Of a stretch of 64,000 bases of DNA, positions 43,279 through 56,300 are shown piece by piece (position 1 is the stretch's first letter; the number at the start of each line of letters is the position of its first letter). The DNA is taken from the NCBI GenBank assembly GCA_026874595.1, contig CM049307.1, positions 47,839,678 to 47,903,677 of the forward strand, in the 5' to 3' direction. Source of the DNA: Sipunculus nudus (Eukaryota > Annelida > Sipuncula > Golfingiida > Sipunculidae). Made by a program: the position numbers and the translations under genes. The notes under the pieces are model-generated. The model saw only the letters and a program-made list of their open reading frames with translations. It did no database searches and was not told where the DNA came from.

Positions 43279-43412
43279 AATAGGAATTAGGGGTAATGGT
43301 CTGGAATCCAAGGCAGTAACTGGGTAAAAAGCTATTTTTTCCAGCCCTTTTACCAAGGTGCTAGATAAAACCTGTGAACTCTAGCTTGGGGTTTAGCAAG
43401 ATCTGTAAGACC
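43279..43412 (+). repeat. Direct repeat, member 1
   Basis: Shares TAGGAATTAGGGGTAATRGT, CTGGGTAAA..GCCAGCCCTTT and GATCTGTWAGACC with 44644-44776 in the same order. Confidence 0.7.
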
Positions 43413-44643
43413 TCCTAACAAAGTTTGCCATTTCTTAAAATGAAATATCTAGATATTATATATAGAAAGAAATATGGTTTTAGCTGAGACCTGTCCACTG
43501 TCTCATCAGTCTCATCTATTTCAACCAGCTCATTCCCCCCCCCCCCCCCCTCCCAGGTTGGTAAGTTTCTGCCATTGCCATTTCTGCTGTGTTTTATGCC
43601 CGGCAACAGAAATACCCTGAAAACTGTGATAAAATGAGTATATAATTGCCAACCAATTTAAATATGATACAGCAGTAATATAGCATTTATGAAAATGACC
43701 AAGGTGTAAACCTGTGACAGAATATATGAATATCTTCCGGGGGTCCAGCTTTTCCCTGAAGAAGGCCTGAAACAACTCGATTATAGGAAATGGGGGGGGG
43801 GGGGGGTCACTGGTCACTCAGTCGGTAATAAGTTAAAGTTAAGCAAGTTCTCTGTGCTGAAAATCAGAGGCTCTGTTAGCATCATCATAGTCAGCATTGT
43901 GTCATGCATGAAAGAGCATATGATCTTTTCACATCACTCTCTTCAAAGTAACCACTGAACTCAGGCTTGTCCACCCAATTCCCTAAGATGCTTAGCCTTA
44001 GGAGAGCACTACTGGAGCAAGGTGTTACATCATTTCAGGTACCAATGACACACAAATTACTGTATAAACAAGTTAATGCACATCAGAAACCTAAAGGGCT
44101 GTAATAATGACATTACCTGAGCCTGAAACCCACGTGCCACTCACGCACAATGTCTCCTGCTCAGGAACCTACAGAACAGTACAGGCTTTAAGAGCAGGGA
44201 TTGAATAAAGTCATAATCCAAGTCAACTTGAATTCATGCATTTCTTACACCTGAAAATTTCTAAGTGTCAAGAACAGCCCTGTGACTACACAGTCTACTT
44301 TACTCAAGTCACTACAGTTGTTATGATTTTGAATAAAACAACATGCAGGCAGGTGAAACATATAGAATAATCACCTTTTAAGATCTGGGATGTTTACTTG
44401 TGTGACAGCTAGGACATAAATACCTTTTTAACAATTATAACAGCTGTGATCAAAATGATCACTGCAAACACCTTGGCAAAAGTCTACCTCAGAATTATAT
44501 TTAAATAACTCATTTACCAGAGGAATCAGGCCAAGGGAAAAAAAATGAACAGCCTTCTACATTATATACTAATGTCACAAGAAACATATCCAATAAAACT
44601 TGGTTCCTGATGGTGTGCAACCTGCATGTTGGTCAGTCTAATC

Positions 44644-44776
44644 AGTAGGAATTAGGGGTAATAGTCAGGAATCATAAGCAGTACCTGGGTAAATGCTTTT
44701 TTTGCCAGCCCTTTTTACCCAGGTGCTGGGTAAACTTGTGAACCCTTGCTATGGGTTTTGCAGGATCTGTTAGACC
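44644..44776 (+). repeat. Direct repeat, member 2
   Basis: Partner of 43279-43412, about 1.37 kb apart. The CTGGGTAAA/TTTACCCAG motifs relate it to the hairpin at 43012-43044, suggesting one degraded transposon family. Confidence 0.65.
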
Positions 44777-46398
44777 AGTTCTGTTTAGAACTGAAATTGT
44801 GTAATGCTGCCCTCTTGAGGTCATACTCGGAACTACTCATGTGCAGCACTGTGTCAGCACATCATGGTCCAGTGCACACAGTATATCAAGTATCAAACTG
44901 AACCCTTATTTTACTGTAGATTAATCAGATATGGCATTTATTCCTTGACCAGACCACATGCTTAATCTGTTGTGTTTTATGTGCTTTGAAAATGTTTCTA
45001 AGTATTATTTTGCCATTTCAATATTGTGTTATTATTAGAGTGAGAAACCAGCAAAGAATATCCTATAAATTTGTACACTAGCCTTTAGACATAAAAGAAT
45101 TACCTGGACTGTGGAGAAACCTCTGCTCCAGTCAGGTCTATTAGCAATAGGAAAAAAGTAATAAGAAAGAAAATCCAGAAAACCATGGAGAAAGGTATCT
45201 TGGAGTATCCAGTGTTGCCAACTATAATACCTGTCTGCACCTGGTAGTTTGTGGTATAACCAGCCTCTCAGACATGGGAATTTTCACTGTTTCTCCTTCA
45301 TGATTACACCACTTTGCTATTATGCCCAGTCCTCTGAGGACCTTGCTTGCAGAGAAAATGTGAGAGGACAACCCATCCGGAGTACTGACAGAAGTGCCCC
45401 CCCCACCCCTAAATAAGGACAGTCGCTTAAATCCCTGCCACTGCTCCCCCTCCCCCTACTGAGATACAGGACAACTCGTATCCCACTTGTAGTTTATTGT
45501 GAGATAGATCTCCATTTTATGAAAATAATGTTGTTTTAATTGCAGCACTAAAACATGAAACAAATTAACATTTTATGACAATTCAGTGAGGCAGCTGAAA
45601 CATCCAATATCCTAAACTTTCGTGATCTGAGATACATAACAATAATTGAAAGATTGACAAATATATAATAAAACTATAAACATGAAATTTATTTATTATG
45701 GGTTTATTCCCCCAAAAAGTGAGGGAATCAAAAGGTACTTTGTGACCCCCTCCCCCCCCCCCCCCCCTAAAAAAAGGCCCATGCAGTCCTCCATATTGCT
45801 TCAACATGGAGTGAATCTATCATGGTAGCCTTTAATTATAATTAACCTCCCATGCCATATGCCACTGAATGCTTATGGGTAGTGAGCATTGTGTACATAG
45901 AGATCACCACCATACATACTCTGAGTCTCTGATACTGTGCTGCATACATAGGTATTATTGTTTATTCAACATACTAGCACCAGGTATGCGCTGGTCAGGT
46001 ATATGAATTGTTTGGCTATTGTATTTGCTTACTCACACCTTTGCGTACTGCTACCTGATCTTTTACAATAACAGTAATGCTTGATATACATTCCACAATT
46101 CTAAGATTTGATATTCACAATATGAGCATAAATTTTCCATTGACTTTTTGATTGAATACTTTTCAAGTTTTCCTCCATTGTTATTTCGACCATCTTGTAA
46201 GTGTAATTGTTGTGGTTCTTGTGAAAATACAGTGTGACCCATGTATGTTGTTCACCCTTTCAATCCCTGGAATGTATATTCTGCTAAGTGAAGCAAGTCT
46301 CGACCATAGAGATATGGGCTGTCCTCAAATAATCAGTGATATATTTTCAAAATTTGTATTTTCTAGACCATATTTAGGTTATGACTCATGAGTTTTTA

Positions 46399-47130
46399 AC
46401 TCAGCTCACTGAAAGTCATCTGGGCTATAGCAATCACTCTTTTTTTCCGTTGGCCAGCAGTCCATCCGTTAACAGCGCACAAATCTTAACCATTGGCCCT
46501 AGAATCTTCTAACTTGACATCCAGGGAGGTCCATTAAAAATCTCCTTGGAAACCTGAAATAAGATCTGTTACCCATATCCTCTGAGCTATGGGGCTCAGA
46601 AGTGCCCCCAAGAATAATTAAAAATTTGGTACAAAAGCTCCAGTATCTGAACAACTAATGCATTGATCACCATGCATATTAATCATCAAGTGTTTCATCA
46701 GTTCCTGCAGACTGGTGTCACCACATGTATTAAAAAAAAAAAATTCTCTATTTTTGAGACCTTCAAAGAACGGTGGTCTGTTAACAGGGCACAAATTGTA
46801 ACCATTAGATCTAAAATCTTTGTACTTGACATCCAGGGAGGCCCATGAAAAATCTCCTTGGAAACCTGATATAAGGTACTTGTGACCTATATTGTCCAAG
46901 TTACAGGGGATGTTTGAGCTCCCCAGAAATAATGTAAAATACACACAAATTGCCAGATTCCTCAGGAATAGTTAGAGTTTTTTCATCAGATTTTGTGTGT
47001 TATTGGTCTTCATGAACCTTAGCTACTGGGCAATTGATGATACCACCTACATTATCTTAATTAGTTGTCTGTGCAAGGACATATGGTCAACATGACAGTC
47101 GGCTGAGCGTCATTACCCTTGGGTCTCTTG
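46399..47130 (+). mobile_element. Family C Helentron-like element, short copy
   Basis: Start hairpin-like AACTCAGCTCACTGAAAGTCA (46399), about two units of 310 bp (46480, 46788) with GGCACAAAT, GGAAACCTGAAAT and CCTGCAGACTGGTG. The 3' end is GGCTGAGCGTCATTACCCTTGGGTCTCTTG|TT, where the terminal palindrome has two mismatches. Confidence 0.75.
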
Positions 47131-47313
47131 TTTATTTGGTCCATTACAACCAGCATTTATTGATAAGCTGGTCTACCATTTTCTTAGAAGCCTGTATCTT
47201 GAAACCAAGAGTGGTAACAAACTGACAATCAAATACTTTTGTAAGTGTTCTACTGTCTTTTGAACCAGCCTGAAGTGATATATATAAATTCATGCCCTTG
47301 CTTTTTATTATAG

Positions 47314-47363
47314 GACTACCTCGACAACTACAACAACAGTGAAAACACACCACTTCTCTCAAG
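47314..47363 (+). CDS. SUN1: SUN gene exon 1 in window
   Basis: Phase 0, DYLDNYNNSENTPLLS plus 2 nt. Acceptor attatag, donor AG|GTCAGA. Joins the next exon in frame. No Met in frame within the exon, so an upstream exon must exist. Confidence 0.65.
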
Positions 47364-50300
47364 GTCAGAAGTACCAGTATGTAGAAGACCCATGGGAAAA
47401 GTAAGAACATAAGGCATAATATGCATGGCCTGCAAATGAGTATTTATTACATTCATATTGAGTTATTTTATCTTAATATGGTTATGCTCATGTGTCAGTA
47501 TAAGCTAAGCTTTCTGAGAGATTAGGAAATAATTGTTGGCATGAACTGCAATTTTCAGTTGCTAACTGTGGTAGAATTACATTAATGTGGGACAGTCCCA
47601 GTTATTCACAACCAATGCCGTCTCCAATTACACACTTGCTGCTACTATCAGATTACAGACTTGCGCTATAATCTGGCCAGCTGTTTGTATATGATGAATA
47701 TAATGCATCACAGTCACAGTGGAACATGTTGTTTTTACACTGAACAAGTTCAAATTTCTTGTCTGGAACAGGATTATGCATTATTGAAAAATATTTAGAA
47801 TGGCACATCACTATGTGACATTGCGTACATTGATAGTTATTCGAAAATAATTTACAGAGAGAATATCTGTTAACAGGGAGAAATAGTGTCTCATTGAATC
47901 TTGAATCTTCACTCAACAAGACTTTTTAAAAAAATAATTGTGTAATATATACAAGGGTGTTCAGCCTAAGCTTACTTGTCATATGCTGAATTCAAAATTA
48001 TGCCAAAGGCTGATTTCTGTAATTTACATATTTTCTGCAGTTAAAGGAAAATTTTGGAGGGATAGGGTAGCAGGCATTAGCATTGAGCAGTAGACGCTGT
48101 TCCCAATAACGTTATGTAAAGACTACAAAACACAACAACCATCTTACCCATGGAGAGTGCCCTTCATTAGTTATTATAGCTATTTGTACTTGAGTCCACT
48201 GAAAAAGTTTCATTAATTTTGTAAATAAAAGAAAATATACTAGGTTTAACCTGTTTGTTTTCAGGTCCCCTAAAACAGATTATACATATGCCAAAAGGTA
48301 AGTCTAGGTGACGTACTGTGGATTTGTGTTTGATGTTATACATGTATATATACTTAACTGCATGTTTGTTTTGGTTTTAAGCTTTGTTTCCATGTATCCA
48401 ACTACAGCTCATCCTCCATGCATGTGCATTGTGGTTCATCTGTGAAACCTGTCAGTGTCACATAAAGGATTCTGTCTGGAGCCTATGTTGTACCTACTTT
48501 GAAGTGCTTTAACTTTAACTACAAATTTTAATTATCTTGCTCAGGTGGTGGATAATGTGATGCTGCATTTGGAAATGTTGTGTAAATAATCATTCATAAT
48601 TTATTTTTTCTGAATTTGTCCTTTACCTTTATTGATGTGCTTTATCTTTTTACCTGCGCAGGAGACACATATACTTATAAATAACAAGTAGGGATAGTGG
48701 ATTTTTTAGTCCACTGTTGACTATGGATGCAGAGCTGCAATAGGGATACCTGGAAACAATAGTTAAATAACAGTTTAATTTTCAAGTAGAGCTTGGTCAG
48801 TACCTTGGTTGGCTGGTAATAGCTGGTATAATTTAAAACTGACACAGATAGACTTACACCTCAAAGTGATATATACATGCATATTTAATATTTATGGAAG
48901 TATGAAGTTTGTATAATCTTAACTGTACATTTACTAATTTTTACCTGACTAACATGTTTAAATAATTGTATCAGACAGTTTTGTCAATATTTAGCAGTTT
49001 CTAACACTGATATATCATTATTATAAATGGAAACTTTCATAATATACTTGACAGTTGGTATATACTGTGAAGAATACAATATAGTCTTGCTTTGGCCATA
49101 TAATGTATCCACTTGTTGACAATTGCTATTAGTGCAGTCTTCTACGCACTATTATTGCAACCTGAAACTTAGTAAAAAAAATAAACAGTATAATAGTTTC
49201 AAAACTGGCACACTTAAAACTTTAACATACACTTTTTGTTATTGACAGTGATCATATATATTATTATCAGGTTCTACAGAATATATATTTAATACAGAGT
49301 AAATATTTTGAACTTTACTGCAGGCACATTTTCCTCTGTGGGACAGATAATATGCTTTTGTGTTACATGTTTATACAAAATTGAGCAGTCAACTGAGCAT
49401 GTTCACTATTTAGTGGTTTCATAACGAAGCGTTAAGACCTCTATTATCACTCACCGGATGATAATATCCTTGATTATTGGTCACAAGACAATCTTAAAAA
49501 CAGATGGAATCTTTCAAGTTTAAAGTTTATCAACTGATACAATTAACAGTTACACAGACTTAATAAATCTATTTTTAAAAGGACAGTATTACATTTCAAG
49601 AAAACCAACACTTATTTTCTGTTGTGCAAACTTTTATAAGTCATACACAGAGATTTCAATAGACTTATAACAAGTAAAGTAACACATGTAATATAAAGGT
49701 ACAATGACATTTTACATTAATTATCAAGGGATTTTCATTACATATATTTAATTACACCAATTAACAATCTTTGAGATATGGGGTATCAAATGTAGGATGT
49801 CATGGCCATCCATTGGCCATCTCAGGTGACTTTAACCTGTCCAAAATTTATGATAATCCATCCAAAAGAAGTTGAGACTGCCTTCTTCCTAACACACTTG
49901 TTTAATACCTCTTAAGTCAGGCCCACAAATAATAAATATTATATAAAAGTAAATGTATTTATGTTGCACACACCACAGGAGGGCCACATAGTGCAGGGAC
50001 ACATGATTCCTTTTGGTAGCCTTAATTTTGTTTTAATGGTAACTTTTAATAATATTATGTCATTATATCAACTTTAAGAAGGCCATACACATATCATTGT
50101 GGTGCATATAAGAATTAAAAGATCCAGTAAAGTGGCAATTTTCCAGGAATCTAGCGTCAATACATATTTTGTCTTTAATGAGACTGTGATAGTTAACAAC
50201 ATCTCACTATAAGTATTATTTATAGCAAGGAGTTTGTAACATATGGAGTTCCAACTCAGAGTCTGGCCGTGTCAAATGCTGCTGACAGGGTCATAAAATT

Positions 50301-53300
50301 TGCTGGGAAGGCAAAAGAGATGCCATTGATAAGCCTGGTGCTAGTTGATACAGTGCAAGAATCCCCCTTTCGGCATGAATTCTGAATGGCACGTTTGTTC
50401 CAGGAAACCCCAAGTGGGATCTAAAGCCGTCTTGTTAGTTAAGTTAGTTTCTCCTTGAATTTATCTCCTTGAATATTTATTGTAAATATTGGAACAATCA
50501 TAAGTTTACACAATGTGTTTTCATATAAACATTGTGTGAAGTGCAATTATATGTGAAGCCTTTGTTGCTAATGACCCCTGAGCTATCGCTGGGCTGCGGT
50601 AAACGAGAATAACGCCATCAGTGACACAGCTGCCGATGGCTCATAGTTATCAATGAAAATGAAAGTCATCTGCACATGGGAGTCATAACATTTTGATATC
50701 CATGGAATAGTATAAAACAAGGCTAATTTTAATACCTGTCAGAAGTGTGGACTGATGGGAACTTATAGAATTTAAAATTATTCAAGGAAAATAAGGTTTA
50801 TACTTACCAGTCGTTCATCATGTATCATGGAAGATATTGATGCAGAGTGACCGCATCTATCCCAAAATCGCTCCAATGATTCCTTAACATGAGACTTCTC
50901 TAAATATACCTGGTTTGCATAAATCTTAACAAAACAAATGATCTGCGCATTCATATTTCTGGTCAATGTTATTCCATTCATTTACTTACTCTCAGCCTGA
51001 CAAGCTTCAGCAGACTGGTAAGTAACATTCATCAGCCACGCTATATATCAAAGGCTGTGCCATGGCTTCACCTGACACCACTGTACCATAGGCGCACAAT
51101 AGAGTTAATGGGCTTATCATGTCTTAATTGCAATTAGCGCACAACTGACACACAAAACCTGACAGAGCTTCTCAGAGTTGAAACTCCATTTGTTATATAC
51201 TCCTCGTTTATAGTAAACATAGCACATCTATTCAGAACAACAGATTTATCAAAACTGGAAGTATGAAACTACATATAATCTATTATGGCCATGTTTGGTA
51301 TTGTGGTGGTTCATAACAGGCAGCTAGCACTAACAGCAAGCTGGTGCACTTTATATTTAGCAGCTTGTCTTACCTGCCTAAATTACCTGCCCCAAATATT
51401 CATGGATTATGGAACACTCACTTTTGTGCATCTTTAAAAGTGTAGTGTAGGCAAAATCTTGGTATCCTTAGAAGGAATCTTAATACTCCTGTGTTAAGTG
51501 TTGTATGAGATCACCATATTAAAGCAAATAAGTTCTATATATAATTTATATTTACATTTTACTGATATATTGTCCATATTCTTGCCTCTGGATCATAGTA
51601 TTTGATCGTTGGAGACTATGGCAATAAGAAAAATGCAGTTTTGTTATCTGTTATCTACACTATAAACATATTAACTCGTGGTTATAAGTATATGATCTTG
51701 AGGTTATAACTCAGGATGTATAGATCTTAACAATAGATATATCAGAAGGACACAAGTGTATTTCTGATAGCTTTTTACAATGGGTCCTTTGACTGACTAC
51801 CTGTTTTTGCAGCGTGTGTATTTTGATTCTTTATGTGTGTGTTGTTTCAGTGGCAGTTACCATGTAGAGGCCCTGACTAACCCATACATCAGCCCCAACA
51901 TGTCTCGTCGGAGCTTACGGAGGAGTGGTGATATGACCAGTTCCACGGAGGGGACGTCATCAGTATTTGATGGGTCATACATGTCCATAGCATTAGAGAA
52001 AGGTAGGTTTACTAGTTCTGGCATGTTTTGTGTCAGTGTGAAGGGAATACAGATGATTATAAGATCTGCCATTTACTAGTTAGTTACTGTCCAGTTCTTT
52101 GGATATCTGGTCACTTTTTGTGAAACAAATAACCCAGGGGCTGAAATAAAATAATTGATTTTCCTGTTGTTTAAAGAAGTCTTCATTTCAAAAATAAAAT
52201 TAAACCAAATCATATATACATGTATGTAGTTTTGATACCTGTCAAAACTTAAAGGCTGTACAAGTATATTGTATTTAAAAGTGACTTTTGAATGAACTGA
52301 ATGATCAAACATGTTGTATGTAGATGATTTTTGAAGTCTGTCACAATAACGCTTAACCCTTGGTGTTCATGATCACCTTGGTGCATGTTTATCAACTATT
52401 CAATTTATGTAGAAATAATGAATGAATGGTTATGACTGCAGTGACAGTGATAAACTATAAATGAACAAGGTGTATCTCCTCTCAGTTCATTATCCTGAGC
52501 AGGAAAGATCCAGTTGATGCAGACAAAATGTTATTATAAACAGTAAGGTTCAAGTGAAATATTTAAAAAAAAAGTTAGTCAAATATATGTTCACTAAATT
52601 ATATACATAGTTCGGGTTATCATGATATGTGATTATTTATTAGTAAAATTGTTAACAGAAGCCATGCAGAGAGAAGGGACTAGATATGAATATGATGAGG
52701 ACCCCGAGGAGATCATTTTGACACAGAAGTTGTCAGCCAGCGCAACACGTCAAGGCACAGTCTACGGAACGCCAATGGTCCTGTCCACTAAATCTCACAA
52801 GAAAGCAGCATCAAGCAAAGCCAAGGCTGCCGGCAGCAAGGCACGCAATGCTCGGAGGACAAGCGTTATGTCCAGCCGCTACGAGAAACAGTTGGAGTAC
52901 GCTGGAGAATCAAGCCCAATCAAGGAGCAGTCTATTGACCATCTGTATGGTAAGTGGAGTTCTGATCATTGTTTGTGGATTATAAACAGAGCTATTTGTC
53001 TGGTGTTGTTTGGTCTGATTTCTTTAACAAATTTACATGACATCTAATCAACAAAACAACTATAAATGAATATGCCTTTATTCTTCCAAGCTTGGTACCA
53101 TCCACCACAACATAGATTATGGCGAATATCTTCATTTTCAGTGATAAAAAAACATCAATCAAGCGGAGGATGAAAAGTACGGGTGGTGATATATAGATGT
53201 CACCACCTTATGACAGGGACCTGTCAGTATATACTGTTTCGGGTGATGAACAGTTTGTACCTCATAGTGATGTGTGTGTACTTAAGATATAGTCAAGACG

Positions 53301-56300
53301 TGGCTTCGCTTCTGTTTCAACAATATTCTTAAATATTTTTCACTGCTTAATCAACACAGTCATGTGTCATGTTCAGAATTATATCACACTTGGATGTTTA
53401 AGCTTTTGTCATCGTTCTTGCAGGCCCCAATTGTATGCTGTTATCTAGAAGTAGTTCACCTTTACTTTATCAGTCTCACACTATATCTCAATATATCATT
53501 ATGCTAATGAGCACTGAGAGCCATTGATTAATTATCATTCCAGAACTTTCTGATGACACAGGCTTGTAGATATTTTTGTAGCACTTGCAATACTTTTGCC
53601 TCGCTAATCAATAATATTGAACTTTGTACTTATAATCACTATAACATTCAGACTACCAGGTTGTCAGACTGCCAGGTTCCAGGCCGGTCAATTAAAGCAT
53701 TTGGCTTTGAAGATCAGATACAAATTTGTTGCAGCTCTCTGAAGTGGATATCACACAGTTCCTAATTAGCAGGTACTTTCAGCTCTAATGTGGCTCTATG
53801 GTCCCCTGCTTAGTTCAATAGTCTTGTTCTTGCACATGCAAGTTTTGGTGGTATATACATGTTTTTACACTGAATTATAATGTGGTCCCCTGACCAAGGC
53901 AGGCTATTATGGTATCATGCTGTTAAAATAAAGAAAGGAATACCTAGTGTTCGGTTATTTCAAAGTCTAACTAGTTTATAACCCATTCATATTTTGCACT
54001 TGGAGACCAGTTTAATTTCACTCCCAAATGTGAGAGATATTGCTGCAAGTTCACCTATGGATATACACAGTTGTAAATTTCTCATGTGTGCCATACTTTA
54101 CCACAGGGCTTGATGCGACTGATGCAGAACTTTCAGGTTTGTAAAGTACAGGATAAGTTTTGCTTGAGTCCATTTAGTGTATTTTAAGTACTGCATAATG
54201 GGTTAATATACTGTATTTAAATGACCTTTATTAAAATTAGCTAACATGTGAATTAGCTTACAAAAAATTGAGACCTTGTGAAGACAAAATCAAATTTAAT
54301 TTGCAGAAAATGTCAACCATTGCAAATTCATGGATATGACAGTACAAATAGAAATTTTGCAGCCTTCAAAGGAAAAAATAGAAATGTGTCATGCATCCTT
54401 CCTATTATTTGTTTGATTTTAAGCAATGCATAAATTGCAATATTGATTGTGGTTACAGTTTAGGAAATTTTTTTTTCAATTTGTGGAAGGATTTGCTTTA
54501 TACTTTTAACAACACAGTCTTAACCAGTTCATACACATTTGCTGTTGCTTTAAGGCTTAAGCAGGTTTTCACTTTATTCCTATGAGCTTTGTTCAAAGTT
54601 ATTACTTTTATGTTATTTCAATGCCTTCTCTTTTGCAATGTTTTATTTTCTGATGAATACTGAAAAAAATATTTTCTTCCTATTCTGGTGAAGTAGTCCA
54701 TGAAATAAGGTCCTCCTAAATAGATCTAAGAAAAAAAAGCTGAAATTTTCTGTTTAAATGATAATTCCAATGCTTTCTAATTGTATAAGGAAAAATAAAA
54801 AAAAGCCTTTCAGGTGTGACTGGTAATGGTTAATGCAAACTGAATCTGCTGTGTGCTAAATGTTAATATGGTGTGAGGCCTTCAAAAGTTGTTAAATTGT
54901 CATATTTTAAGGGTAGTATAGACATTAATATTTAATTCAGGGCACGTTACACATTTGGTCCATCAGTAAGCAGTACTAAGCTCAGGTCTGCAGAATGAAG
55001 ACTCCCTAAACATACAGACAGCTAGTATCCTGTTTGATTATGAGTACATGTTACTCTAGCATTTTACCCTGTTTTTGTTGGGACAGGTTCACATGACCTC
55101 ATCTGTGAAACCACCGTTAACCTTCTGGATACGGTGATGTAGTTTCTAATAGATTGCACTGCCATAGATCCATCACTAAATTTTCCAGTTAATTTCAAAT
55201 TCCACAGGATTTATTGAAAATATGGAAAATGAACCCTCTTAGGACATACTTGTCATTGTTCCTGACACTTCAAGACCAAAGGGGTATATTAGCAGGTTTA
55301 GGTCTTAAGTCATCTAGGCTTGACAAGTAACAGAAGGACACTTTTGATTTACTTTATATCATTAATTTTAATGTGGTCACCGCCTGCCTTAAAGCTGTTT
55401 GTATTATAATAACCAGGTCTCATATCTTGACAGAAACAGAAGTCATGGAAAATCAGGAGGAGATGGACGATCAGGCAGCAGAGGGGCAGGAATCAGCGAT
55501 CACCAGTATGGTTACTGGTATCACCACCATCATGTATTCCACACTGTCATTAATCAGTAAGTTAACAATAAGTACTGAAAAAAAAAGAAATCAAATTAAA
55601 CACAGAACCTTGCGCCTATCCTGGATATGTGTACACAGTCAACACTCCTCATCAGGGCTTAACACTAAAGGTTACCTGCTTGCCTCAAGCGAGTATAAGT
55701 TCCAGAAAATGGTTGTAGGGCAACCAAAAGTGGGCTTCTACTTTCCTAAAGGAACATGTGGAGCCAACAGTAACCTTTACCCAAAAGCCTGAATCTTAAC
55801 TAAGCATCAACTAGTTATTTTCAAATGAAACCATATTGTTATACGTCTTATCTTAAATTACAGTATGTTTATCTGTGTAAATATTAAAGAAAAGTATTAT
55901 TAACGAACAATAATTTGAACAGGTTTATTGTTGCAAAACAATCATGTGGAATGCAACTTTTATGTTTGTGGCTGTGATTACTTAATTTTGTATTACAAGT
56001 AAAAATTCATGTTGGACAAGTGAAAACTAGATATTACTTGCCCTACGGGGAAATTACTTTCATAAGTTAATATTTAACCCTGCTCATCATGATGTATGCT
56101 GACAGACCTGTAGCCACCATCTGTCAAAAGGCACATGGTGTGTGATGTAATTGTTCTCATGAGAAGCACACCATATAATAGAGCACTTCATATATGACTG
56201 TTTGACCACATATTATACTTCTTTGGAGGTAAAAAAATCTCTGTCAATCCATGTAATCCTCATCCTGGTGGTTTTTTGCCCAGGGATCTGTGCCAAAATT

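Larger units (their letters stand above)
42885..46398. other. Upstream or intronic region of the SUN gene with repeats
   Basis: Holds a perfect long hairpin (43012-43044), a direct-repeat pair (43279-43412 and 44644-44776), and C/G runs near 43537, 43793 and 45743. No exon recognised. Confidence 0.4.

Noticed and set aside
41202-47363. Direct splice of the candidate first exon (ends 41266) to 47314
   Set aside because: Phase 2 to phase 0 mismatch would shift the frame and hit a stop in the 51851 exon. An intermediate exon is needed if they are linked.
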